This document shows positions 35,110 to 44,440 of a stretch of DNA of 45,677 bases, one piece after another (within the stretch, counting starts at the first letter, position 1; every line of letters begins with the position of its first letter). The stretch spans positions 1 through 45,677 of the forward strand of contig CAJOIQ010000014.1 of NCBI GenBank assembly GCA_905234795.1. Reading direction: 5' to 3'. A program made the translations under genes and the position numbers. This DNA comes from an uncultured Bacteroidales bacterium (GTDB lineage: Bacteria; Bacteroidota; Bacteroidia; Bacteroidales; UBA932). The notes below the pieces were generated by a model, which saw only the letters and a list, made by a program, of their open reading frames with translations, was not told the DNA's origin and did no database searches.

Positions 35110-35139
35110 AGTGAGAATGTGAAACAAATACATAGTATT

Positions 35140-35147
35140 TATTTTTG
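35140..35147 (+). promoter_or_regulatory. Possible -7 element (TATTTTTG) for the CE1-susCD block
   Basis: TATTTTTG fits TAnnTTTG and lies 44 bp before the CE1 ATG. No TTTG is found at the right -33 distance, as expected for an activator-dependent promoter. The gap 35095-35191 is AT-rich. Confidence 0.45.
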
Positions 35148-35191
35148 CATTGATAAAAAGACACTAAACAACCAACAATATTTTTAACCCA

Positions 35192-36331
35192 ATGAAACGT
35201 ATTCTTACTACCCTTGCTCTTTGCCTGGCCGTGGCCGGTGCAATGAACGCACAGGAACTGGCCAATTTCTCTTTTGGCCGTGGCATGAAACCCATCGTTT
35301 CCCCCGAGATTCAGAACGACAGCGTCACCTTCCGGCTCAAGGCCGACTACGCTACCGTTGTGAAGCTCAGCGGATCCTGGATGCCCAACCCCTGGGGTGG
35401 AACCATCGACATGTACCGTGGCGAGAACAACGTCTGGTCTGTGAAGATTCCGCTTCCGTCTCCGGAAATCTACACCTACAACTTCGTGGTGGACGGTGTG
35501 GCCGTGAACGATCCCCAGAACGTGCTGGTCCAGCGTGACGGTACCCGTTACCTGCCCATGCTCCTGGTTCCCGGTGAACGCACCCAGAATTACGGTGAGG
35601 CCACCAAGCACGGCACGGTGAGCCATCCCTGGTATCACAGCAACATCCTGGGTATGGACCGCCGCCTCACGGTGTACACCCCCTACGGCTATGAGGCCAA
35701 CAAGAACAAGAAGTATCCTGTTCTTTATCTCCTCCACGGCGCCGGTGGTGACGAAGAAGCCTGGACTTCCATGGGCCGTGCCGCCCAGATCCTCGATAAC
35801 CTTATCGAGAAAGGTCTGGCCGAGCCTATGATTGTGGTCATGCCCAACGGCAACCCCGGTCAGGCAGCCGCCCGCACCCTCAATATCCCGGAGAAGGCCT
35901 ATGACTGGAGAGATCCCGCCAACCGCGACGCCTATGTGAAGAGCCTTTGCACGGAGATTGTTCCTTTCATCGAAAAGAACTTCCGCGCCATCGCAAAACC
36001 CGCTTCCCGCGCTATCGCAGGCCTTTCCATGGGTGGTGGTCATACCATTTCCGCTTCCATCCTGTATCCGGAAATGTTTGACTACATTTGCCCCCTGTCC
36101 GCTGCCGGCACCGCTACGCCCGAGCAGATTGCCACCCTCAAGAAGGCCGGCGTGAAGCTCTATTTCCTGGCTTGCGGTAACACCGACTTCCTGTTCCAGG
36201 GCGCCGAAGAAATGCACGCCAAACTCAATGAGCAGGGTCTGGATCACATTTACTTCGTGTCCGACGGCGGTCACGTATGGGCCAACTGGCGCCTGTACCT
36301 GAACACCTTCGCCCAGAAGCTCTTCAAATAG
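35192..36331 (+). CDS. CBM48-CE1-type esterase, copy 1
   Basis: The 379-aa exported protein (signal ending near MNAQ) begins with an Ig-like, CBM48-type domain (about 22-130, with KLSGSWMPNPWGG and EIYTYNFVVDGV). A CE1 alpha/beta-hydrolase domain follows, with YPVLYLLHGAGGDEEAW, S279 in GLSMGGG, D332 in GNTDF and H361 in DGGHVWANW. This architecture is found in feruloyl and acetyl esterases acting on xylan side groups. It is closely related along its whole length to the product of 44441-45586. The two copies bracket the susCD genes. It is exported but not a lipoprotein, so it probably acts in the periplasm. Confidence 0.9.
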   Translation: MKRILTTLALCLAVAGAMNAQELANFSFGRGMKPIVSPEIQNDSVTFRLKADYATVVKLSGSWMPNPWGGTIDMYRGENNVWSVKIPLPSPEIYTYNFVVDGVAVNDPQNVLVQRDGTRYLPMLLVPGERTQNYGEATKHGTVSHPWYHSNILGMDRRLTVYTPYGYEANKNKKYPVLYLLHGAGGDEEAWTSMGRAAQILDNLIEKGLAEPMIVVMPNGNPGQAAARTLNIPEKAYDWRDPANRDAYVKSLCTEIVPFIEKNFRAIAKPASRAIAGLSMGGGHTISASILYPEMFDYICPLSAAGTATPEQIATLKKAGVKLYFLACGNTDFLFQGAEEMHAKLNEQGLDHIYFVSDGGHVWANWRLYLNTFAQKLFK

Positions 36332-36366
36332 GAGTTACTACCTAATTAAATAATAACCAAACCAAC

Positions 36367-39300
36367 ATGAGAAAATCTAACTTGCTAAAGCGAGTGATGT
36401 CCGTGGCCCTGGGATTCTTCCTGGGGGCCTCGGCGTTGCTGGCACAGAACATCACGGTGACCGGCACGGTCACGGATGCCATGAAGGAACCGATCATCGG
36501 TGCGGCAGTTATGCAGAAGGGTACCACCGTTGGTACTGCCACCGATCTGGACGGTAACTTTGAACTCAGCGTCCCGGCGGGCGCAATCCTCGAGTTCTCT
36601 TCCATCGGCTTTGAAACCGTTACGCTGAAGGCCGAACCCAAGATGGCAGTCATCTTGAGAGAAGACTCCGAAATGCTGAACGAGACCGTGGTCGTGGGTT
36701 ACGGCGTCCAGAAGAAGGAGTCCCTCACCGGCGCTATCACCCAGATCCGTGCCGAGGATATCGCCGCCACCAAGACGGCCGACGGTGTGGCTGCCCTCCA
36801 GGGTAAGATTCCCGGCCTGTTGATCACCCAGAACAGCGGTAAGCCCGGTGCTTTCGCTTCTGATATCAGCCTGCGTGGTTTCGGTACCCCTATGGTGGTC
36901 GTGGACGGCGTTGTGCGCAGCACCACCCGTACCCGTAAGTCCACCACCTGGAACCAGGACCCCAACGCTGTGGAAAGTTATACCGACATCTCCGTTCTCC
37001 AGGAACTGAACCCTGAGGACATCGAGAGCATCTCCGTGCTGAAGGACGCTTCCGCTACCATTTATGGTCTGGGCGCCCAGAACGGTGTGATCCTCATCAC
37101 CACCAAGAAGGGACAGGTCAAGAAGCCCAGCGTGAACTTCAGCGCCAACCTGACTCTGGCCGCCCCTGTGGTTCCCCGTCAGGTGGAAAGCTGGACCTCC
37201 TTCATGAAATGGGAGAATGCCATGTCCGACGTGGGTAAGATGGATCATCGCTGGGCCGATGCCCAGATTGCCGCTTATGAAAACGGCGATCCCACCTGGA
37301 CCGATGCCATGGGCAATGTCCACGATGCCATCTATACCGACTGGTATAATGAGATTTATAAGAAAGTAGCTGTAAACCAGCAGTATAACATCTCCATCAG
37401 AGGTGGTAATGAGCAGGTGAACTACTACTTCGGCGGCGGTTTTGCCGACGATAACCCTATTCTGAAGGGTGATTCCTACGGTTACAAGCGCTACAACTTC
37501 AACGGTAACGTTTCCGTGAAGCTCCTTCCGGAACTCACCATGAATTTTGCCACCAATTTCCGTCAAAGCACCACCAATGGTATGGGTGACTTCGACCTGG
37601 ACTGGAACATTTTCTACTATATCTATCAGTCCAATCCTACCGTGGGCGTCCGTCCCAAGAACAATCCTGCCCACTACACGGATGTGGAAGAACACCTGAA
37701 CCCTGTGGCCCTGCTGGATACCGAAACTACCGGTTTCACCAAGACTGACCGCAAGGACTTCAGCAACACCATTGACTTCATCTATGAAGCTCCTTTCCTG
37801 AAGGGCCTCAAGCTCCAGGCCTCCGGTGCCTATGACTTCGGTCGCAGCAAGCAGCGTACTCTGGTGAAGAGCTTCATGCTCTATGACTATGAAACCGACG
37901 AGCCTGCCTACAAGTGGGATAATGCCCGTAATGAAACTGAGTACGCCGAAATGTGGAACGACAACTCCCGCATTTATGGTCGTATCCAGGCTATGTTCGA
38001 CCGCTCGTTCGGCCGCCACAATGTGTCTGCCATGCTGGGCGCCGAGCTCACCAGCGTCACCAACGCCATGGTGGGTGCTTCCCGCTTCTATGGACCGGAC
38101 AAATCCCAGTTCCTCTATACGCACGACGTAATCAATCAGGGTCTTGAATCCAGAGACGACAACCAGGGTACCCGCGGTACTTCCCGTACCGCCGGTTATA
38201 TCGGCCGTCTCAACTACAATTACGCCGGTAAGTACCTTATCGAGGTCATGGGACGTTACGATGGTAACTATATGTTCCAGAAGGGCAAGCGCTGGAGCTT
38301 CTTCCCTTCCTATTCCCTGGGTTGGCGTATTTCCGAAGAGAAATTCTTCAAGGATATCCTTCCCATGGTGAACAACCTCAAGTTCCGCTGGTCCGACGGT
38401 TTCACCGGCGCTCCTCAGGGCAGTGCTTATGCCTATATTAATGGTTATACCTCCAGCGGCTCCTGGGTATTCTCCGATGGTAAGACTACCACGGCTTATG
38501 CCAACAGCTCCGTGGCTAACACCGTTCTCACTTGGGCTAAAGTCCGTATGATGGACTTTGGTGTGGACTGGGAACTGTGGCAGGGCAAGTTCGGTGGTAC
38601 CTTCGACTGGTTCAAGCGCGCAATGATCGGAACCATGGCTCAGCGTGATGTCTCCCTCCCGGATTTCTATGCCGTTGATATCCCTTACGAGAACCTCAAC
38701 CGCAGCGAGACCCAGGGTCTGGAGCTTTCCCTGTATCACCGCAACAGCGTCGGTAACTTCAATTACCGCATCCAAGGTACCGCTACCTTCTCCCGCAACC
38801 GTCAAACTTATGTGGAGAGTGAGAAGACCAACACTAACTATGGCTCCCAGATGGACTATTGGAAAAACGGTTATCTGAATCGTTGGAACGGTTACTATGG
38901 TGGCAGCACCTATCATTGGACCGGCGAACGCTTCACTTCCGTTAACGATGCCAGCACCAGCCAGATCCTGTATTCCGCCCTCAGCAGCAACGAGGGTAAC
39001 CGTGCTTTGATTGTGGGCCAGTACAAGCTGGTCGACCGCAACGGTAACGGATATATTGACAATGAAGATGTGTATTACACCTGGGGTGGCGGCAACCCTC
39101 CGCTCCAGTTCGGTCTCACCTTCAGCGGCAGTTACAAGAACTTTGACTTCAGCCTCATCTTCAACGGCGCAACCATGAAATACAAAGGTTACGGCCTCAG
39201 CGCCTATTCCGGTTACGGTTTCCTGAACTACCTGCCTTCGCAGTATACGAATGCCTATCATGTGACCACTTATGGTGCCGATCCTTGGGATCCCGCCACC

Positions 39301-39633
39301 GAGTGGACCGCCGGTTACTGGCCTGCCCTGGTGCGTCTGAGCCAGGTGGGTTCCTATCCCAACTCCACTTATGGCGCCAACCAGCCCTACGACTTCGTGA
39401 ACGCTACCTATCTGCGTTTGAAGACTATCGAACTGGGTTATCGCTTCAGCCCCAACTTCCTCAAGAAGGCCGGCATCAAGAGCGCCCGCGTATTCTTTAA
39501 CGGTGGTAACCTCCTTACCATCTGCAACAAGCTCCTGAAGTATGTGGATCCGGAATCCAATGACAGCGGCCGCGCCGGTGGTGAATTCCAGATTAACAAG
39601 ACCTACAGCTTCGGCTTCAACCTCAACTTCTAA
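36367..39633 (+). CDS. SusC/RagA-type TonB-dependent outer-membrane transporter
   Basis: The 1088-aa protein imports oligosaccharides across the outer membrane using TonB energy. After a signal peptide (ending LLAQ) comes a CarboxypepD_reg-like domain (about 28-105, GTVTDAMKEPIIGAAV), a TonB-box-like NETVVVGYG, the plug (RGFGTPMVVVDGVV, ISVLKDASATIYG) and a large beta-barrel that ends in FGFNLNF. The size and all SusC landmarks are normal. Its gene begins 35 bp after copy 1 of the CE1 esterase and is 6 bp from the SusD gene. The substrate cannot be read from the sequence. Confidence 0.96.
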   Translation: MRKSNLLKRVMSVALGFFLGASALLAQNITVTGTVTDAMKEPIIGAAVMQKGTTVGTATDLDGNFELSVPAGAILEFSSIGFETVTLKAEPKMAVILREDSEMLNETVVVGYGVQKKESLTGAITQIRAEDIAATKTADGVAALQGKIPGLLITQNSGKPGAFASDISLRGFGTPMVVVDGVVRSTTRTRKSTTWNQDPNAVESYTDISVLQELNPEDIESISVLKDASATIYGLGAQNGVILITTKKGQVKKPSVNFSANLTLAAPVVPRQVESWTSFMKWENAMSDVGKMDHRWADAQIAAYENGDPTWTDAMGNVHDAIYTDWYNEIYKKVAVNQQYNISIRGGNEQVNYYFGGGFADDNPILKGDSYGYKRYNFNGNVSVKLLPELTMNFATNFRQSTTNGMGDFDLDWNIFYYIYQSNPTVGVRPKNNPAHYTDVEEHLNPVALLDTETTGFTKTDRKDFSNTIDFIYEAPFLKGLKLQASGAYDFGRSKQRTLVKSFMLYDYETDEPAYKWDNARNETEYAEMWNDNSRIYGRIQAMFDRSFGRHNVSAMLGAELTSVTNAMVGASRFYGPDKSQFLYTHDVINQGLESRDDNQGTRGTSRTAGYIGRLNYNYAGKYLIEVMGRYDGNYMFQKGKRWSFFPSYSLGWRISEEKFFKDILPMVNNLKFRWSDGFTGAPQGSAYAYINGYTSSGSWVFSDGKTTTAYANSSVANTVLTWAKVRMMDFGVDWELWQGKFGGTFDWFKRAMIGTMAQRDVSLPDFYAVDIPYENLNRSETQGLELSLYHRNSVGNFNYRIQGTATFSRNRQTYVESEKTNTNYGSQMDYWKNGYLNRWNGYYGGSTYHWTGERFTSVNDASTSQILYSALSSNEGNRALIVGQYKLVDRNGNGYIDNEDVYYTWGGGNPPLQFGLTFSGSYKNFDFSLIFNGATMKYKGYGLSAYSGYGFLNYLPSQYTNAYHVTTYGADPWDPATEWTAGYWPALVRLSQVGSYPNSTYGANQPYDFVNATYLRLKTIELGYRFSPNFLKKAGIKSARVFFNGGNLLTICNKLLKYVDPESNDSGRAGGEFQINKTYSFGFNLNF

Positions 39634-39639
39634 TCCTGC

Positions 39640-41640
39640 ATGAAAATGAAAAAGATATTTGCATATATCCTCATTGCCGGACTTACCCTCGGACTCTCTT
39701 CCTGCGACAAGTTCTTCGACTCCATGGAGGGCGACTTGAACAAGGTGGCCGCCGAAGACCTGCTGAACTCGGAGAACGGTCTGTTAGCTCTGCTGGCCGA
39801 CCTGTACAGCAACCTGCCGGGCCTGAGCCTTACCGACAATGATAAATACCAGATGTTTGGCGCCGGCGCCAGGGATCTCCCCGTTTACGCCAATACGGTT
39901 TCCGGTTTCTGGAATTACAAGGCCGTACGTGCTGTGAACGTATTCCTTAAGGCTGTCGAGGACTGCCGTGCAAATGGTGTCCTGGATGACGCAACGGCCG
40001 ACCGCTACAAGGGCGAGGCCCTGTTTATCCGTGCCTACTATTATTTTGGCAGTGTCCGTGTTTATGGTGGTGTCCCCATCGTGGAGGAAGACCTGAGCGG
40101 ATACTATGGTACCGACCAGGAGGACAAACTCTATGTTCCCCGTTCCACCGAAAAGGATACTTGGGATTGGGTTATCCAGCAGCTGGAAGATGCAGCCGCT
40201 CTGTTGCCTGCCACCCAGACTCAGGAAATGCGTGCCAATAAGTATTCGGCCTATGCCCTGGAAGCCCGCGTTGCCCTTTGGGCTGCTTCCGTGAGCCAGT
40301 ATTGGGAGCGTGCTTCTCTGAATCCCGCCTATGAGGCTGTCCAATTGAAGCTCTCCTATATGGAAAAGGGCTATGCCAAGGACTACTATCAGAAGGCCAT
40401 CGATGCCGCTGCCAGGGTAATAGACGGCTCCGGTTACAAACTCTATGGCGGCGTTCCCAACGACATTAAATCTGCTATCACCAACCTCACAGACCTCTTC
40501 CAGACCTGGAAGGGAGAAGAAGGCCTTTTCGGCCGCTCCTATGCTACGGGTGGTGATGATTCCAACGCTGCGGCAGGTTGGGTTCCCAACCAGTGGGCAT
40601 CCGGTTATACCGGAACCGGCGTAGCCAGCTATGCCGTTACCCTGAATCTGGCCGACGAGTATGACTACTATGCTTCTGAGAGTGACCGTACCCGCAAGGA
40701 CGGTAAGATTCAGACGCTGGTAAGCGGTAACGAAGACATCTATCTGAACGATCCTGAGGTAGAGTTTACGGCTGACAAGGTTGCTTCCTATAAGCACTAC
40801 AACACCGTGGACGAACCCTTCCTCCTGAAAGATGCCCGTTTCCAGGCCTGGGTCCTTTATCCCGGAGCTGAATTCCGCGACGGCTTCCACTACGCCCAGG
40901 GTGGTATGGTGAAACCCGATGGTACTGTGGAAGTATATCCTCCGTCCAAGGGCAATGGTGACGGTAACTACAAGTATTATGTCAAAGGTGCCAATGAGAA
41001 GGATGCCGCCCAGAAAGATACTGTATGGGCTTATGGCGGAAAGGGCCAGAACAACTCTTCGTTCATGGGTCTTACCAGCGACAAGAACTCCAACAACCGC
41101 AACGCCTATTGTTTCACTCCCCGTAAATTCGTGGCCCAGAAGGCAACGGCAACCGTACAGTCTCCTTACTATGACATCCGTTATGCCGAAGTGCTCCTTA
41201 CCTATGCCGAGGCTGTGTGCGAAAGCGGCCTGGGTGACAAGACCCTGGCCAAGAAGTGCCTGAACGAGGTGCGCAAACGCGCCGGCTTCACCGACGATGT
41301 GGATCTCACTATCGACAACATCCTCCACGAGTGGAAGGTGGAATTCGCCTTCGAGAACAGATGGGCCAATGTCCTGTACCGCCGTCGTGGCTACTACAAC
41401 CCCAATAGCACCAATAACAAGGAAGAGGGAAATATCGGCAAGAAGCTCACCCTGATCCCGCTGGCCGATCTCTCCGGTGGCAAGGAATCTTACATTTTCC
41501 TCCGCGCCCTTCCGGTGGTTTCCATGTCCAAATACTGGGGCTCCAATCCTACTCTGTCGTACAATGGCAACTATTACAGCCAGATCAGCAACTACAAGAA
41601 CGACAAGATTGTGGATAACAACAGACTTCCCGGAGAATAA
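39640..41640 (+). CDS. SusD/RagB-type glycan-binding lipoprotein
   Basis: The 666-aa protein has a lipobox (LSSC, C22) and the SusD N-terminal helical layout: LYSNLPGL, a later RYKGEALFIRAYYYFGSVRVYGG read in two parts (GEALFIRAYYYF and VRVYGGVPIV), and the C-terminal YAEVLLTYAEAVCESG with LNEVRKRAG. SusD proteins form the lid over the SusC barrel and hold the glycan. It is a little longer than many SusD proteins (about 550-600 aa). ATG codons at 39640 and 39646 are both possible. It follows susC after 6 bp. Confidence 0.95.
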   Translation: MKMKKIFAYILIAGLTLGLSSCDKFFDSMEGDLNKVAAEDLLNSENGLLALLADLYSNLPGLSLTDNDKYQMFGAGARDLPVYANTVSGFWNYKAVRAVNVFLKAVEDCRANGVLDDATADRYKGEALFIRAYYYFGSVRVYGGVPIVEEDLSGYYGTDQEDKLYVPRSTEKDTWDWVIQQLEDAAALLPATQTQEMRANKYSAYALEARVALWAASVSQYWERASLNPAYEAVQLKLSYMEKGYAKDYYQKAIDAAARVIDGSGYKLYGGVPNDIKSAITNLTDLFQTWKGEEGLFGRSYATGGDDSNAAAGWVPNQWASGYTGTGVASYAVTLNLADEYDYYASESDRTRKDGKIQTLVSGNEDIYLNDPEVEFTADKVASYKHYNTVDEPFLLKDARFQAWVLYPGAEFRDGFHYAQGGMVKPDGTVEVYPPSKGNGDGNYKYYVKGANEKDAAQKDTVWAYGGKGQNNSSFMGLTSDKNSNNRNAYCFTPRKFVAQKATATVQSPYYDIRYAEVLLTYAEAVCESGLGDKTLAKKCLNEVRKRAGFTDDVDLTIDNILHEWKVEFAFENRWANVLYRRRGYYNPNSTNNKEEGNIGKKLTLIPLADLSGGKESYIFLRALPVVSMSKYWGSNPTLSYNGNYYSQISNYKNDKIVDNNRLPGE

Positions 41641-41654
41641 TTAATTTTTGAACG

Positions 41655-42548
41655 ATGAAAAAGTTTATTATATCTATTGCCCTTCTGTTGGCAGCGCTTT
41701 CCGTTACGGTGTCCTGCTCCATGTTTAAGCTGGACAATTTCGATGGCCCCAACGCACAGGTTACCGGCAGACTGCTGGATATGGAGACCGGTGAATTGGT
41801 GAGCCTGGAAGCAGCCCAGAGCCAGACCTTCAGCTGGACCACCTGGTCTTATGTTACTACCACCGATTACGGTGCTCTCGTAGTTTACGAACAGGGTTAT
41901 GTTCCCCCCACCTGGGCCGGAAACCCCGAAGATTATACTGGTAAAGATAGCGGCCAGGCATGGTTGGTCCGTTTCGACGGACAGTTCACCAACACCAGGG
42001 TGTTTGCCGGCACGTACAAGTACTCTCTGCAGAAGCTTCTGCCTTGCTACGATCCCGAAGAAGGCAAAGACACCTTTGTCCTGAAAGAGGGAAAGAACAA
42101 GCTGGATATCGGCGTACTGCCTTTCTGCCGTGTCAAGGATCCTAAGATTACCTACGATTCCGCCAGCAAGAAGATGATTGCCCAATTCTATGTGGAACTG
42201 GGAGATCCTTCCCGTGCCAATAAGATTTCCAACGTGATTTTCAGCGCCAACACCCAGATGTTCGTCGGTGGTAACAACCTGAATCTTGCCAAGGACCACA
42301 AGCCTGCCAAGGCTCAGAATATCAACCCGGGCGAACTTGTCACCCTGGAGATTGACACCACCGCTCCCGAGAATGCCAACCTGTTCAAATACAGTACGCA
42401 GGATCGCTATTTCCGCATTGGCGCCATGGCCGAAGGCAACGGTTACAATTCGGAAAAGAATAAGTACTACAACTTCTCTCCCATTTTCAAGGTATCCGCT
42501 GACTTCTCCACCATCGAGGAAGTCAAGTGGGATGACATGGTGTGGTAA
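41655..42548 (+). CDS. DUF3823-type lipoprotein of the PUL
   Basis: The 297-aa protein has a lipobox (VTVSC, C21) followed by LDNFDGPNAQVTGRLLDMET, the start expected for DUF3823 proteins, which lie behind SusD in many PULs and consist of two Ig-like beta-domains. It is probably a surface glycan-binding or complex-stabilising protein (context). The gap to susD is 14 bp and to the next gene 21 bp, so it is in the same transcript. Confidence 0.85.
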   Translation: MKKFIISIALLLAALSVTVSCSMFKLDNFDGPNAQVTGRLLDMETGELVSLEAAQSQTFSWTTWSYVTTTDYGALVVYEQGYVPPTWAGNPEDYTGKDSGQAWLVRFDGQFTNTRVFAGTYKYSLQKLLPCYDPEEGKDTFVLKEGKNKLDIGVLPFCRVKDPKITYDSASKKMIAQFYVELGDPSRANKISNVIFSANTQMFVGGNNLNLAKDHKPAKAQNINPGELVTLEIDTTAPENANLFKYSTQDRYFRIGAMAEGNGYNSEKNKYYNFSPIFKVSADFSTIEEVKWDDMVW

Positions 42549-42569
42549 TGCCTAAAGACAGAATGAATT

Positions 42570-44369
42570 ATGAAAAAAGTAATTAGCATTTTAGCACTGG
42601 GTCTTGCCCTGCTGATGGTTTCCTGCCAAAAGGAGAATACCTCGTCGGGTTCCATCAACGAGATTACAGACCTGTATACTGTTCCTGCCGATGCTGTGCC
42701 GATGGCCGAGCTCACTGCTTCCAAGTCCACCTGGTCCACAGACCGCCGCTACTTTGACCTTACCTTCGGCTCCGCCCTCAGCACTACGCTGGTGGGTTAC
42801 GATGCCCTCCTTGCCCCCGGCCAGTATGTTCTGGGTGGGGATGAAAAAGGCAACGCCATCCTGGCCAAGACCAAGTTGAACGGCCAGGCCGCCAAGGAAG
42901 GCTACATCACCGTGGGCAAGCTTCCCGACGGCAAGTATGCCATCACCGCCCATATCGACGGCGAAATCCTTACCTGGACCGGTACGCTGCCCTTCGTGCC
43001 CGATCCCGCTCCCGTGGCACTTTCTGTGGTAATGGACGCCAAGGCCAATGCTGGTGAAGTTACAACTCTTACCTTGAATCTGGCCACTGAGGGTATTTCT
43101 CAGGAGTTTGATATGACCACCTACCAGAATGTTTGGAAAGGCGAAGGCGGTTATCTGGCCCTGGACCTGAATACCGGTGACAAATACCTGGTCGATGGCA
43201 ACTATAAGGCTTGCGCCGTAGGTGGCGTGGTCAATACCGGTGAGTTCGGCATTGGCTATGATACCGACGTAGAGTATTGGGGAACCGTTTATCACGTAGA
43301 AAACTGGGGAACCTGCTGGTGGGATGTGAAGGATGGCGCTGCAACCGCCACCAAGATCACCGACGGTCTGGTTACTGTGAGCAGCCGTGAAGAAAGTGTT
43401 GAAGGAAAGGATGTGACCATTTGGACCATCTTCTGGGGTAAGAACTATCCCAAGGAGTATGTCTTCGAAGGTGCTATCCCTGCCCTTACCAAGCCCAAGA
43501 AACCCGCTGGTCCTGTGGCTCCTACCCACAAGTATACGATTGGCGAACCTCAGGCCTGCATGCTCAGCGACAATACCACGGTGGTCGAGGGTGTCAAGAA
43601 GTATCCGTTCACCATTACCGATGCCAACGACAATGAAGTTGCTTATCTGGAATTTGTTCTCGTCGATGGTGCCAATGATGTGACTCCTGGAGATTATGTT
43701 TCTACTGAGTACGCTCACGAAGTCGGTCAGCTGGCCAATGGTTACTACCTCGACTTTGGTGAATGGGGTGTATTTGCCGGCGGTTCCTACTATTGGGCTG
43801 GTGAAGAAAAGGTCTACATCGGCGCGGGCGAGACTGTTTCCGTCGCCCAGATTGGTACCGGAGCCTTTGAATTCATCAGCACGGGCTTCGACTTCCCTGC
43901 AGCCGGCCCTAACTATGTGCCCGAGGAAGGTGGTGAAGGTGATATGGTAACGCTCACCAAGTTTGCCAACAAGACGGACTATACCGGTTGGGGAATGAAT
44001 ATGATTGCCCTTGAATTCTGCACGGATGGTCTTACTCCTACTGCCGGTTTCTTTGGCGCCACCTATGCTGGTGACGGTAACTACCTGAAACTGGAGATTT
44101 ATGCAGAGTCAGGTAACGGTCCTGCAGCGGGGACTTATGTTCCCAACACCGTGGGAACCGATGATGTGCCGGCCGGTACGTTCAAGGCTGGTTACGACCC
44201 CGAAGGTGGCAAGGACTACGGAACCAACTGGTTCACCGTCGTTGGCGGTGCCGGTACTTCCGCCCACATTACCGATGGTACGGTGACAGTTTCTGTTGAT
44301 GGCGATACCTACACCATCGTTGTGGAATCCACCGCTGTCAAGTGCAAATACGTCGGACCTCTTCAGTAG
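42570..44369 (+). CDS. Repeat-containing surface lipoprotein, candidate glycan-binding protein
   Basis: The 599-aa protein has a lipobox (LLMVSC, C19) and, behind it, several related beta-rich modules. Each has the pattern of a strand such as LALDLNTGD, LEFVLVDGAND or LKLEIYAESGNG, a turn with GTY or GDY, and an end like AHITDGTVTVSVDGDTYT followed by a YVG or FEG turn. I count three clear modules plus a diverged first one. The position behind SusC-SusD-DUF3823 is that of SusE/SusF-like surface glycan-binding proteins. It is Trp- and Tyr-rich in two modules, which fits sugar stacking. I do not recognise a named family. A strong terminator follows 26 bp after the stop. Confidence 0.7.
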   Translation: MKKVISILALGLALLMVSCQKENTSSGSINEITDLYTVPADAVPMAELTASKSTWSTDRRYFDLTFGSALSTTLVGYDALLAPGQYVLGGDEKGNAILAKTKLNGQAAKEGYITVGKLPDGKYAITAHIDGEILTWTGTLPFVPDPAPVALSVVMDAKANAGEVTTLTLNLATEGISQEFDMTTYQNVWKGEGGYLALDLNTGDKYLVDGNYKACAVGGVVNTGEFGIGYDTDVEYWGTVYHVENWGTCWWDVKDGAATATKITDGLVTVSSREESVEGKDVTIWTIFWGKNYPKEYVFEGAIPALTKPKKPAGPVAPTHKYTIGEPQACMLSDNTTVVEGVKKYPFTITDANDNEVAYLEFVLVDGANDVTPGDYVSTEYAHEVGQLANGYYLDFGEWGVFAGGSYYWAGEEKVYIGAGETVSVAQIGTGAFEFISTGFDFPAAGPNYVPEEGGEGDMVTLTKFANKTDYTGWGMNMIALEFCTDGLTPTAGFFGATYAGDGNYLKLEIYAESGNGPAAGTYVPNTVGTDDVPAGTFKAGYDPEGGKDYGTNWFTVVGGAGTSAHITDGTVTVSVDGDTYTIVVESTAVKCKYVGPLQ

Positions 44370-44395
44370 TCTCTAAAAACCTGAACCAATGAATC

Positions 44396-44427
44396 GGGGC
44401 CGGTCGCGTAGCGGCTGGCCCCTTTTT
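44396..44427 (+). terminator. Strong intrinsic terminator between the surface lipoprotein and esterase copy 2
   Basis: A 12-pair stem with two G-U pairs (GGGGCCGGTCGC at 44396-44407, GCGGCTGGCCCC at 44411-44422) has a 3-base GTA loop and is followed by TTTTT (44423-44427). It ends 13 bp before the next ATG. Confidence 0.9.
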
Positions 44428-44440
44428 ACAAAACACCGAT

